Below, one piece after another: positions 38,207-46,169 of a stretch of 64,000 nucleotides of DNA; positions within the stretch are counted from its first letter, which is position 1; the number at the start of each line of letters is the position of its first letter. The DNA is taken from positions 744,418 to 808,417 of the forward strand of contig NZ_QAJN01000001.1 in the NCBI RefSeq assembly GCF_003852425.1, written 5' to 3'. The stretch comes from Paucibacter sp. KBW04. GTDB taxonomy: Bacteria > Pseudomonadota > Gammaproteobacteria > Burkholderiales > Burkholderiaceae_C. The notes below the pieces were generated by a model that made no database searches, was not told the origin of the DNA, and saw only the letters and a list, made by a program, of their open reading frames with translations. A program made the translations under genes and the position numbers.

Positions 38207-39081
38207 ATCCACTTTCAATGTCGCCATTTCCTTTGCCTCTCAGTCAAAAGTATGAGGGTAACAAATCGGAGGAACTGTCGAACTGGATGATGCATTTGGA
38301 GCGTGCTTGGCTCGCGAACTGGCCCAGTTCGTCTGTTGCGGGTATCACAGAATCACAACCTCAAGTTGAAGGGTCTAGCCCCGTACCGGCTGATTTGAAT
38401 CGAGCGACCGAGACTTTATTGTCAACCACTCAATCCTTCGCGGCACAGTCTCTTCGGGGCGCGAATAGTGACTCCCCGCCAACAGATTCATTCCCTGCTG
38501 AATCTGAACGCGCAACGTTTGACCAGCAAGGAAATGAGGTTGCTGAATTCGTAGCGCCTAGGTCGATGGTGGTTGGAAATTCCTCGGTGTTGAAGCGGGA
38601 GTTCGAGGCGAGCGTAGCTTCAGCGCTAGTCGTGAAAAGTGACGTTGGGTTCTTCAGTATTGAACAGCAGGTGTCAGAGTCACCAAAGGCGGAAGTACAG
38701 ACAAATAACTTGCTTCCAGTATCTCCGCCTGTTGGCCACCTCATCAGAGTCTGCACTACTGATGCTGAAAATGAGCAATTACCTAATCGATTCAGTTCAG
38801 CGCCGTGCCAGCAAGATATATCCCAGCCTTACAAACAGAGCCTACTTCGCGTGTCAGTCAATGAAGCAGGCGTACAGGTCACTCTTCGTGATGCTGCGTT
38901 GAGCCATGCCGCCGCACTCTATGCGGGTACAGCCCTAGCCCAAGAGCTGCGCTCTCGCGGTGCGGAAGGTTTACGCGTTTATGTGAACGGGCTAAGGTTG
39001 AGCCAGCTGGATGTTCATCCTTCATCACCCGTGGATTTTTTGAACAAAGCTCCTCTGCCGCTCGACCAGCTAGCGAAGTGA
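38203..39081 (+). CDS. fliK: Probable hook-length control protein FliK
   Basis: A 292-residue protein with a polar, low-complexity N-terminal 200 residues and a compact C-terminal part (LLRVSVNEAGVQVTLRDAALSHAAALYAGTALAQELRSRGAEGLRVYVNGLRLSQ, key RVSVNEAGVQVTLRD and LRVYVNGLRLSQ) resembling a type III substrate-specificity-switch domain. The position before flgD supports FliK, which measures hook length and triggers FlhB switching. Canonical FliK is about 400 residues. Assignment is mainly by position. Confidence 0.5.
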   Translation: MNPLSMSPFPLPLSQKYEGNKSEELSNWMMHLERAWLANWPSSSVAGITESQPQVEGSSPVPADLNRATETLLSTTQSFAAQSLRGANSDSPPTDSFPAESERATFDQQGNEVAEFVAPRSMVVGNSSVLKREFEASVASALVVKSDVGFFSIEQQVSESPKAEVQTNNLLPVSPPVGHLIRVCTTDAENEQLPNRFSSAPCQQDISQPYKQSLLRVSVNEAGVQVTLRDAALSHAAALYAGTALAQELRSRGAEGLRVYVNGLRLSQLDVHPSSPVDFLNKAPLPLDQLAK

Positions 39082-39101
39082 GTAACTCTAAGGATTTTTA
39101 G

Positions 39102-39479
39102 ATGGCTACAAATGTACTGGCAGCAAGCCCCGTTAATATTCAGGATTTTTTGCGGATTTTGGTTGCTCAATTGAATAATCAAGATCCTTTGAAGCCTTTG
39201 GATAATCAAGAGTTTGTTACGCAGCTTGCGCAGTTTACGTCGCTTCAGCAAACTCAGAACTTGGATGACAAATTGGGCCAACTCTTGTCCGTCCAGGGAA
39301 GTATGCAGTCAGTGGGTCTTTTGGGCAGGCAAGTCACGGTTGGCGCCGAAAACGGCACGTTTAGTGGGAAGGTCACCGCTTTGAACTTTGTTGGCGGCGA
39401 GCCGCGCCTGACCGTTACGCTGGATAACGGTAGCGTAATGACCGACATTGGAATTTCAAGTTTAGTCACAGTCAAATAG
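39102..39479 (+). CDS. flgD: Hook cap protein FlgD (short form)
   Basis: A 125-residue protein. Its N-terminus is typical of FlgD: DFLRILVAQLNNQDPLKPLDNQEFVTQLAQFTSLQQTQNL (key VAQLNNQDPLKP and QFVTQLAQFTSLQ type). The rest is a small beta domain (LLGRQVTVGAENGTFSGKVTALNFVGGEPRLTV trimmed to key LLGRQVTV). Most proteobacterial FlgD are about 220 residues with tandem Tudor-like and FnIII domains; this one keeps only part, as in Bacillus-type short FlgD. It caps growing hook. AT-richer than earlier genes. Confidence 0.87.
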   Translation: MATNVLAASPVNIQDFLRILVAQLNNQDPLKPLDNQEFVTQLAQFTSLQQTQNLDDKLGQLLSVQGSMQSVGLLGRQVTVGAENGTFSGKVTALNFVGGEPRLTVTLDNGSVMTDIGISSLVTVK

Positions 39480-39489
39480 GAGTCTTTGA

Positions 39490-40683
39490 ATGTTTGATTC
39501 AATTTCCATCGGAATGTCGGGTCTGCAGACGTTCTCCAAAGGATTGAAGGTAATTAGTAATAATGTTGCCAATCTGAATACGCCTGGATTTAAATCGTCA
39601 AATATAGATTTTGCCGCGCTCTATTACCAGGGAGGGGAGGGGGGCGGCTTTTCGACTGATGTTAATTCGGGGCAAACAGGGACCGGGGTTACTGCGTTAA
39701 CTACTTTCATTAATTTTAAAGATGGTGATGTTCGGCAAACCGGAAATTCGTTGGACGTAAGTATTGATGGCCAAGGATTTTTGATAACTAAAGACTCAAC
39801 AGATGATGGTTATACCTATACCCGTGCCGGCCAATTTGAGTTTGATAAAGATGGAAATCTTGTTTCTCGGGCAACAGGCCGGCAGGTAATGGGGCTGTCT
39901 GCTGATGGAAAGCTAGACGTCATTTCCCTAACCGGATTGAGGATCAGTCAGCCTAAGGCCTCGACGAGCGTAAAGTTTTCTGGGAACTTGTCTAGTTCGG
40001 CTACTAATTTCACGCTCGACTCGCTCAAGTTGGTAGACGGCGTTGGTGGGGCGCATGTTGTGAAGCTGTTGTTTAAGCCTAAGACTGGCGAGGCTGGAAC
40101 TTGGACGGTTACTGTCGTGGACGGCACAGTGGAGACACCAGCAGGCGAATTGCAATTTCTCGCTGGAACGCCTGTTTCCGGAAAAGACAAGTTGAATTTC
40201 AAGTTCGCACCAGCAGGTGTCCCCGCTTTCGACATCGCATTGGATTTTTCGCAGCAAGTGACGTCGTTTTCAACTGGAACCACTTCCACATTAGCAGTGT
40301 CCTCGCTTGACGGACAGGTTGCGGGCACGGTCACACAGGTCGACTTCGACAGCAGTGGACAGCTTACGCTCAAGTATTCCAATGGGGCCTCTGCAGTTGG
40401 CCCAAGCCTTGCGTTGGCGACCTTTGAGTCAACGGCTCACCTCGGTCAATTGGGCGCCAGTGAGTTTTCTGCTCAAGGATTGACCCCGACAAAATTAGCT
40501 CGTGCCGGCACTGAAACAGTCGGAAAGATCGTTTCCAAACAGATTGAAGGCTCTAATGTTGATCTTTCTGCTGAGTTCAGCGACTTGATCGTAATGCAGC
40601 GGGGATACCAAGCATCATCGAGAATTGTGAGTACCGCCAATGAAATGTTACAAGACCTTTTTGATATGAAGGGACATCGGTGA
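39490..40683 (+). CDS. flgE: Flagellar hook protein FlgE
   Basis: A 397-residue hook protein. It starts MFDSISIGMSGLQTFSKGLKVISNNVANLNTPGFKSSNIDF (key SNNVANLNTPGFKSS), has the GDVRQTGNSLDVSIDGQGFLI core and ends IEGSNVDLSAEFSDLIVMQRGYQASSRIVSTANEMLQDLFDMK (key MQRGYQASSRIVSTANEMLQDLF). Length equals canonical FlgE (about 400). It would form a hook, not a needle. The start follows flgD by 10 bases. Confidence 0.94.
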   Translation: MFDSISIGMSGLQTFSKGLKVISNNVANLNTPGFKSSNIDFAALYYQGGEGGGFSTDVNSGQTGTGVTALTTFINFKDGDVRQTGNSLDVSIDGQGFLITKDSTDDGYTYTRAGQFEFDKDGNLVSRATGRQVMGLSADGKLDVISLTGLRISQPKASTSVKFSGNLSSSATNFTLDSLKLVDGVGGAHVVKLLFKPKTGEAGTWTVTVVDGTVETPAGELQFLAGTPVSGKDKLNFKFAPAGVPAFDIALDFSQQVTSFSTGTTSTLAVSSLDGQVAGTVTQVDFDSSGQLTLKYSNGASAVGPSLALATFESTAHLGQLGASEFSAQGLTPTKLARAGTETVGKIVSKQIEGSNVDLSAEFSDLIVMQRGYQASSRIVSTANEMLQDLFDMKGHR

Positions 40684-41447
40684 TACACGACGACGCGTTG
40701 CCAATCGTTTGGATCACCGACCAGGCACTTACGAAATTCAAGGCACTCCTCGACGCAAAGGTCGAAAAATGGCGCTTAGATTGGGGAGTTCGTGGTTCTT
40801 TCTCAAGTGAGGTGCTGGTAGAAAGGGCAGATTGCGATGCTACTGTCGCTGAGTCCCCTGACGTTCAGTTAAATGACAGAGATGATTGCGGGAATTGCCC
40901 GGTAGTCTGCTTAGACAAACGTGAGGTGGAGCGGTGGATTTTCGGGTTTGGCAATATCGTTACTGACGCCAGCCTGGCGGTTGCTGCGGAAGCAATAGAG
41001 GAATTTACTCGTTCGATATGCATCGAAGTAGGATCGGACGAAAATTTTAGTCAAAGCCCTTATCAATCTAGGCAGATGGTTGGCGACTTTGGTGTCGTGT
41101 ACAAATTAAAAACACCGGGAAAACAGGTTCATGTCAGGGTGGCGGCCGAGGCAATGCTCAAACTTGGCTTGCTGGTCCGGCCCAAACCGGAGAGTTTGAT
41201 CCATTGGGTACCGAGACAGGCGTTTGCCGACCTGCCTGTTCAGTTGCAGGTGGAGATAGGCCAAGCCGACGTCTTCATTGGCGATTTAAATGCCTTGGGG
41301 GCTGGGGATGTATTGCTGGTTTCAAACGCGCACGCAGAGCCGGTTGCTGTTCTAACAGAGGATCGCAAAGTTCAATTACGTGCGCATATTGGACGTGTTG
41401 GGGCGAATCGCGCGGCCCAATTTGTATCCGACTTGAAGAAAAAGTGA
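40680..41447 (+). CDS. SpoA-domain C-ring protein in FliM position (SctQ-like)
   Basis: A 255-residue protein with a C-terminal SpoA domain (ADLPVQLQVEIGQADVFIGDLNALGAGDVLLVSNAHAEPVAVLTED, key DLNALGAGDVLLV). Flagellar FliM is about 330 residues, begins with a CheY-binding LSQxEIDALL motif and carries a CheC-like middle domain; neither is apparent here (start IHDDALPIVWITDQALTKF). In size it resembles the SctQ family of type III secretion. It starts with GTG overlapping the flgE stop and is followed by fliN. It probably forms, with FliN, the cytoplasmic sorting platform. Confidence 0.6.
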   Translation: MIHDDALPIVWITDQALTKFKALLDAKVEKWRLDWGVRGSFSSEVLVERADCDATVAESPDVQLNDRDDCGNCPVVCLDKREVERWIFGFGNIVTDASLAVAAEAIEEFTRSICIEVGSDENFSQSPYQSRQMVGDFGVVYKLKTPGKQVHVRVAAEAMLKLGLLVRPKPESLIHWVPRQAFADLPVQLQVEIGQADVFIGDLNALGAGDVLLVSNAHAEPVAVLTEDRKVQLRAHIGRVGANRAAQFVSDLKKK

Positions 41448-41450
41448 ATT

Positions 41451-41789
41451 ATGAACAATATTGAAAATTCCCACTTTATGACGGTCGATGCTGTGGAGCT
41501 TTCTCCTCTTTCGTCCACGGAATCTTCTGTTGCACTGCAGCCTTCCATTGGCATCGCTGCATTGTCGGGAGTCAAAGCCAATGTGAGGGTGTTTGCCGGC
41601 AATATTTCAACTTCGGTGGGTGAAATATTAAATATGAAAGATGGTGCAGTTTTTTCAATGGATAAGGCGTTGAATGCACCCTTTGACTTGATGATTGGCG
41701 AGGCTGTTGTTGCTCGCGGAGAGCTTGTCGCCGTTGGCGAGAATTTTGGAATTCGGGTCACTCAAATTCAAAGTGGCTCCGGGTTGTGA
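41451..41789 (+). CDS. fliN: C-ring protein FliN
   Basis: A 112-residue protein with one SpoA domain: SGVKANVRVFAGNISTSVGEILNMKDGAVFSMDKALNAPFDLMIGEAVVARGELVAVGENFGIRV (key TSVGEILNMKDGAVFSMDK and VARGELVAVGENFGIRV). Size and motif match FliN. It forms rings with the FliM-position protein. It overlaps the FliO-like gene by four bases (GTGA). Confidence 0.9.
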   Translation: MNNIENSHFMTVDAVELSPLSSTESSVALQPSIGIAALSGVKANVRVFAGNISTSVGEILNMKDGAVFSMDKALNAPFDLMIGEAVVARGELVAVGENFGIRVTQIQSGSGL

Positions 41790-42184
41790 GCTTCCACCTC
41801 ATTTTCGCCTGGGGTCTTGACCTCTTTGCAATCGCGCTTTCAGACGGGGTAGGTGCTGGAGGGGGCGGGCAAAGCATTCCCTTTCGTGTCGCGCCTGAAT
41901 TGAATGGGGAGTCTCTCTCCTTGTGGCAAGTAGGTTTAATTTGTATTGTGGCGCTGGTGGTTTGCATTCTTGTTTTGCGCTTTCTAATTGATCGACGCCT
42001 TTGGGTAAAAAATACTCCCAACGCGGTGGTTGTTGTGGAGCGTACCGTGCTGAATCCGAATACCCAGTTGCTGGTTGTTGATTATGGATCTCGTCGTTTG
42101 CTATTGGCGGTTGGAAGTACGGGTGTTAATTGCTTGCGCGATGATGAAAAAGACGGGTGCGATCAGGAAGACTCTGTCAAATGA
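41786..42184 (+). CDS. fliO: Probable flagellar export accessory protein FliO
   Basis: A 132-residue protein with a hydrophobic N-terminus, one strong membrane helix (WQVGLICIVALVVCILVLRFLI) and a basic cytoplasmic segment with the FliO-like VVVERTVLNPNTQLLVVDYGSRRLLLAV pattern (key RTVLNPNTQLLVVDYGSRRLLLAV). FliO helps FliP assemble. The N-terminal 50 residues are not typical. GTG start overlaps fliN; the stop overlaps fliP. Confidence 0.7.
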   Translation: MSFHLIFAWGLDLFAIALSDGVGAGGGGQSIPFRVAPELNGESLSLWQVGLICIVALVVCILVLRFLIDRRLWVKNTPNAVVVVERTVLNPNTQLLVVDYGSRRLLLAVGSTGVNCLRDDEKDGCDQEDSVK

Positions 42185-42972
42185 TTCGTTATTTCAGTAT
42201 GCCTACCTGGCGAGTAGATAGTATTTTCCTGCGAGCGCCTATTTTTTTTGGTCTGACCTTGGCTTGCTCTACAGCTTTGCCTGGCGGAATGGGGTCTAGT
42301 CCAACTAGTTCGAATGTACTCTTGGGCCAGGTAGCAAGTTCCGCCGACATGAGTTCGGCCATGCGCGTCTTTTTGCTATTGACAGCGTTGAGTTTCATAC
42401 CCGCCGCGTTGATATGCATGACATCTTTTGTGCGGATTGTGGTGGTGCTTTCAATGTTGCGCCATGCAATCGGGCTTAATGAGACTCCGCCCAATATGGT
42501 GGTGATTACTTTGGCTCTTTTTCTCACCCTTTTCTCCATGCAGCCGGTACTTGAGAAGGTAAATAGAGAGGCGGTCCAGCCGTATGTAATGCAAGGCGCG
42601 AAGCTTGATGATTCACTTGAAAAGGGAAAAGCCCCAATCAAAGAATACATGATCAGACAAACGCGTGAAACTGACCTCATGTTGATGATTGAAGTCGCTT
42701 CGGCGCCCCGGCCAGAAGGTGTGGATGACGTCAATATGTTGCATTTAATCCCAGCGTATATGCTGTCGGAACTGCGTTCGGCATTTCAAATTGGCTTCAT
42801 GGTTTTTTTGCCCTTCCTATTAATTGATCTGATTGTTGCTAGTGTTTTAATGGCTTTGGGAATGATGATGGTTCCGCCTGCAACTGTGTCGGTGCCGATA
42901 AAGTTATTACTTTTTGTGTTGATTGACGGGTGGCATATCGTCGTTCGAGCCTTGCTCGGATCTTTCCATTGA
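42181..42972 (+). CDS. fliP: Flagellar export gate protein FliP
   Basis: A 263-residue protein with a signal-like N-terminus and four transmembrane helices. The family motifs are FIPAALICMTSFVRIVVVLSMLRHAIGLNETPPN (key CMTSFVRIVVVLSMLRHAIG), IKEYMIRQTRETDL and IPAYMLSELRSAFQIGFMVFLPFLLIDLIVASVLMALGMMMVPP (key SELRSAFQIGF). FliP is the core pentamer of the gate. fliP here is at the far end of the cluster from fliQ/fliR, unlike the usual fliOPQR run. Confidence 0.95.
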   Translation: MIRYFSMPTWRVDSIFLRAPIFFGLTLACSTALPGGMGSSPTSSNVLLGQVASSADMSSAMRVFLLLTALSFIPAALICMTSFVRIVVVLSMLRHAIGLNETPPNMVVITLALFLTLFSMQPVLEKVNREAVQPYVMQGAKLDDSLEKGKAPIKEYMIRQTRETDLMLMIEVASAPRPEGVDDVNMLHLIPAYMLSELRSAFQIGFMVFLPFLLIDLIVASVLMALGMMMVPPATVSVPIKLLLFVLIDGWHIVVRALLGSFH

Positions 42973-42995
42973 GTGGCTCGGTCGTCATTTAAAAC

Positions 42996-43727
42996 GTGGC
43001 ATCGGCGTCTGTTTTTGATAGTTCATTTTTGTGGAAAAAATGGATGGAGTCACGGGCGCCTTCTGCTCGGGATTCATTGGTTTCGCATTACAGTCGTCTG
43101 GTTCGCATCTTGGCAGCCAAGTGTTATTCTCACCGTGTTGCCAATGAGTTGGAGTTTGGAGACTATTTCCAGTTCGGAATGGTGGGCCTGCTTGAATCTA
43201 TTGATCGATTTGATCCAGCGATTGGCGTAAAGTTTGAGACTTTTGCTGGACATAGAATTCAAGGTGCGATTCTGAATGGCGTCGAAAGCCTAAGCGAAGT
43301 GCAGAAGCAGGTAGCGGTACGTCGACGCGTACTAAAGGAGAGGCAATCATCCTTGGCGTTGGATACGGAAGATGCTGCCCTATCGACGCTAGAACAGCTT
43401 GCTTCGTTAGCGATTGGCTTGGCTATCGGGTTTGTACTGGAAGATTCCAGCTTGTATCTGGAGGATTCAGAACGCGCAGAGGCGGATAATAGCTACGGGC
43501 GTATTGAGATGCGACAACTGTGTCGTCGCCTTTCGGATTGCGTGGCGGAATTGGGCGGCAATCAGCAAATCGTCATCTATAGGCACTACTTCCAGAACCA
43601 AAGTTTTGACGATATCGCAGGGGCATTGCAAGTCAGCAAAGGGCGTGTGGCGCAGATTCATAAGTCTGCCATTGCTGAGTTGCGGCGCTTGCAGGGGCGT
43701 TACAGGCTGATGGAGCTGAGGGCATGA
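42996..43727 (+). CDS. fliA: Sigma-28 (FliA)-like sigma factor
   Basis: A 243-residue sigma factor. Region 2 is seen as LVSHYSRLVRILAAKCY and FGDYFQFGMVGLLESIDRFDPAIGVKFETFAGHRIQGAILNGV (key GLLESIDRFDPAIGVKFETFA); region 4 as QSFDDIAGALQVSKGRVAQIHKSAIAELRRL (key DIAGALQVSKGRVAQIHKSA). The length equals FliA. The normal RIRGxMxDELR core motif reads RIQGAILNGVES. No gene for FlgM anti-sigma is seen. GTG start at 42996; an ATG at 43041 would lose part of region 2. It probably drives late genes that are not in the window. Confidence 0.85.
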   Translation: MASASVFDSSFLWKKWMESRAPSARDSLVSHYSRLVRILAAKCYSHRVANELEFGDYFQFGMVGLLESIDRFDPAIGVKFETFAGHRIQGAILNGVESLSEVQKQVAVRRRVLKERQSSLALDTEDAALSTLEQLASLAIGLAIGFVLEDSSLYLEDSERAEADNSYGRIEMRQLCRRLSDCVAELGGNQQIVIYRHYFQNQSFDDIAGALQVSKGRVAQIHKSAIAELRRLQGRYRLMELRA

Positions 43728-43764
43728 GTTGTGGTGCCGGGCGAGCCTGGGAAGGGGCGGGGAA

Positions 43765-44145
43765 ATGATCAATAAGTTGGGGGCATTGACTCAGGTCATT
43801 GCTTCGTTGCGTAAAGGCGATGCGACTCATGCAAAGCCAGGGCCGACCGGTAAGGCGGCTGAACACAGCCCGCGGCAGAAATCGCAAGTTCAATCGCCGG
43901 TAGTAAAAGGCAGCCAAATTGAAAGTATGGGACTTCGTCTGCGTGCGATTGATCCTCGTGATCCAGATCGTCGCCGCAAAGTCTTGCGGCTATTTGTGGA
44001 GGCAATATTGCTTGATGAATTTGGCGATGATTTGTTGTTCAGTGCTGACTTCCAGCAGCTTGTAGACCGAACACTTGGGGAACTGGATGCCCATCAATCT
44101 TCTAGCCAAGTTTTGAATCGAGCCTTTGATGAACTCGTGCGTTAG
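43765..44145 (+). CDS. Hypothetical protein at end of flagellar cluster
   Basis: A 126-residue protein, not recognised. The N-terminal half is polar and probably disordered; the C-terminal half is helical (RRRKVLRLFVEAILLDEFGDDLLFSADFQQLVDRTL, key LRLFVEAILLDEFGDDLLFS). No signal peptide or membrane segment. The ATG at 43765 follows GGGGCGGGGAA; an earlier TTG/GTG would extend upstream. It lies 37 bases after the sigma factor, in the same direction. It could be a chaperone or anti-sigma, but nothing in the sequence proves either. Confidence 0.6.
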   Translation: MINKLGALTQVIASLRKGDATHAKPGPTGKAAEHSPRQKSQVQSPVVKGSQIESMGLRLRAIDPRDPDRRRKVLRLFVEAILLDEFGDDLLFSADFQQLVDRTLGELDAHQSSSQVLNRAFDELVR

Positions 44146-44233
44146 TAGTCACAGCATCTATAGGCCGATCTCTCTTTTTCGTTCTTATTTTTTACGAGGC
44201 ACTCGCTGTCTCTAATGGCGATACGGATTCACC

Positions 44234-44815
44234 ATGCAGGAAAATACACTCAGTCAACAAGAACTCCTGGCTCTAGCACTGGAAGCATCTCGTCGAGGTG
44301 ATTCAGCGCACTCCTTGTTATATATGAAACAGGCCGCAGCGAGGGAGGACGCGACGCCTCAGGCTTTTTTCTTGTTAGGTAGCGAGTACGCGCAGATCGG
44401 TATGACTGTCGAGGCTTTGCTGAATTTTCAGCGGGCGGTTGAGTTGGATCCAGACTTCGCTATCGCTCGGTTTCAGTTGGGCTTGCTCTTGCTGACGACT
44501 GCCCAGCCCGATGCGGCATTGGCCGCCTGGGCTCCCCTGAGTGATCTTGGTAATGTTCACCCATTGTCGGTATTTCATTCGGGATTGCAGCATTTGATTC
44601 GGGATGAATTTGGCGAGTGCATTTCATGCCTTTTGCGGGGAATAGAACTGAATACTGAAAACCCAGCTTTGAACCATGACATGCAGCAGATTGTTAACTC
44701 CATTCGTGCTCATGTCGATTCTCAAGGCGCTGCACCCTCTGAAAGCAAAGCGGGCGAAGAACAGGCGGAAGGTCATCTATTCCTGAATGCCTATACCGGC
44801 GGCAAGGTGCATTGA
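44234..44815 (+). CDS. TPR-repeat protein
   Basis: A 193-residue protein with three or four tetratricopeptide units: QAFFLLGSEYAQIGMTVEALLNFQRAVELDPDFAIARFQLGLLLLTTAQPDAALAAW (key GSEYAQIGMTVEALLNFQRAVELDPDFA). No signal peptide. TPR proteins scaffold complexes or serve as type III chaperones. Its stop overlaps the region of the next TPR gene. Separated from the sigma-factor unit by 88 bases, so it may have its own promoter. Confidence 0.8.
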   Translation: MQENTLSQQELLALALEASRRGDSAHSLLYMKQAAAREDATPQAFFLLGSEYAQIGMTVEALLNFQRAVELDPDFAIARFQLGLLLLTTAQPDAALAAWAPLSDLGNVHPLSVFHSGLQHLIRDEFGECISCLLRGIELNTENPALNHDMQQIVNSIRAHVDSQGAAPSESKAGEEQAEGHLFLNAYTGGKVH

Positions 44816-44817
44816 TC

Positions 44818-45978
44818 ATGAATGAACCCGTGGATCGCTTAGTCCGGCTGCAGGGCTACCTTGAACAAGATCCTGCCAACTTGGCGCTGCTCGCAGAGCT
44901 CGCCGATGGTTTGATTCAACGAGGTCAGTGGGATGATGCACGACTCTACGTAGAAAAGTCGCTAGCACTTCGTCCCAACGATCCAGAAGGGCGCTACCGA
45001 CTTGCAGTGATTGATCGGTACTCTGGACAAGTCCAGTCTGCCGCGAGCGCCATTGAAGAACTGATCCGTGAAGGCCACGACGTCCCAGTTTTGCGCATGG
45101 AACTCGCTCGTGCTCAAAGCACATTGGGTAACTTTGAGGCATGTCTACAAACGTTGGGTCCGCTCAGTGCGCTGGCATTACCCGCTGATTTGGCCGAGGC
45201 TTCTGTGCTGCTGCAGGTGCGTGCGCGGCATCATCTCAATGAGCTTGACGCCGCAATCGAATTGGCTGAGGGCTTCTTGAAACTCAAGCCTGATTCGCCA
45301 TCCATTGCCTCTGCTCTGGCGACCCTTTACTTGGATCTTCAACGTACAGGGGAGGCCGCTCAGCTGTTCCAGGCTTGGCAGCACCGAGCCGTTGCGAATA
45401 GCGAGATGCAAACGGTTGGTGGTTTCTTGGCTTTGGAGCAGGCCGATGTGCGTGTTGCTTTGGCCCGTTTTGAGCAAAGCCTTTTTCTGTCGGCTCAATC
45501 TGGCCGCGCGGCATTGGGTTTAGGCTTGGCCAAAGCTGCCGCCGGTGACTTGGCTTCAGCCAAGTCAGCTTTGGCTAGGGCGACTGAACTGATGCCTACG
45601 CACTTGGGTAGTTGGCATGCCCTTGCTTGGATGCGTTTGTTGGACTCTGAGCTTGATGCTGCCGAAGACGCGTTCAATCAAGCTCTGGCCGTTGATCGAA
45701 CCTTTGCAGACAATTTTGGCGGCCTGGCAATCATCGCGGCAATAAGAGGCGACCGAGCGAAGGCTGATGAGTTAATTCGCACCGGCCATCGCTTGGACAA
45801 AGCTTCATTGAATGTAGGCATGGCGGTCATTCTTCAACGCCATGGAGGCGTGCTGGCTGGCAAAGATCTTTTGGACAATGCCTTGTCCATGTTTCAGTCC
45901 CAGGCTTTGGCGAGCAATCCAGGGATGAAATTGGCTTTCGAGCGTTTGCTTGCAAATCGGGCGAGTGGATTGCGATAG
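44818..45978 (+). CDS. Large TPR-repeat protein
   Basis: A 386-residue protein made of about ten TPR units throughout (for example GQWDDARLYVEKSLALRPNDPEGRYRLAVIDRYSGQ, and GDLASAKSALARATELMPTHLGSWHALAWMRLLDSELDAAEDAFNQAL; key AEDAFNQALAVDRTFADNFGGLA). No membrane or signal sequence. ATG at 44818 is preferred; a TTG at 44812 overlaps the upstream stop. It is the last gene before the giant RHS gene, 191 bases upstream of it. The function is unknown; it may serve assembly of the flagellar-type complex or glycosylation. Confidence 0.8.
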   Translation: MNEPVDRLVRLQGYLEQDPANLALLAELADGLIQRGQWDDARLYVEKSLALRPNDPEGRYRLAVIDRYSGQVQSAASAIEELIREGHDVPVLRMELARAQSTLGNFEACLQTLGPLSALALPADLAEASVLLQVRARHHLNELDAAIELAEGFLKLKPDSPSIASALATLYLDLQRTGEAAQLFQAWQHRAVANSEMQTVGGFLALEQADVRVALARFEQSLFLSAQSGRAALGLGLAKAAAGDLASAKSALARATELMPTHLGSWHALAWMRLLDSELDAAEDAFNQALAVDRTFADNFGGLAIIAAIRGDRAKADELIRTGHRLDKASLNVGMAVILQRHGGVLAGKDLLDNALSMFQSQALASNPGMKLAFERLLANRASGLR

Positions 45979-46169
45979 CTGATCAGATAGTTACCGGACG
46001 TTACTCACCAGTGTGTTTTGTAGTCAGCCTTCAGCGGGAGGGTAATCACTTATAAACCGACGACGATTGCGCAGGAAAAGCTTTGCATGCAGGACGGTTG
46101 AGCTGAAGTTGCTGAAAGCGACTTTAGGGCCTTGGCCTAGATAGCAACAAGCAAATGCGAGGAGTCGGT

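Noticed and set aside
24541..42972. Possibility that the cluster is a classical injectisome (T3SS)
   Set aside because: FlgB/C/F/G, FlgD/E and FlgH/I/A are clear flagellar rod, hook and ring proteins; no secretin or needle gene is present.
44164..44171. GCCGATCT resembling the -10 box of a sigma-28 promoter before the first TPR gene
   Set aside because: No TAAA box at the proper distance upstream, so the match is probably chance.
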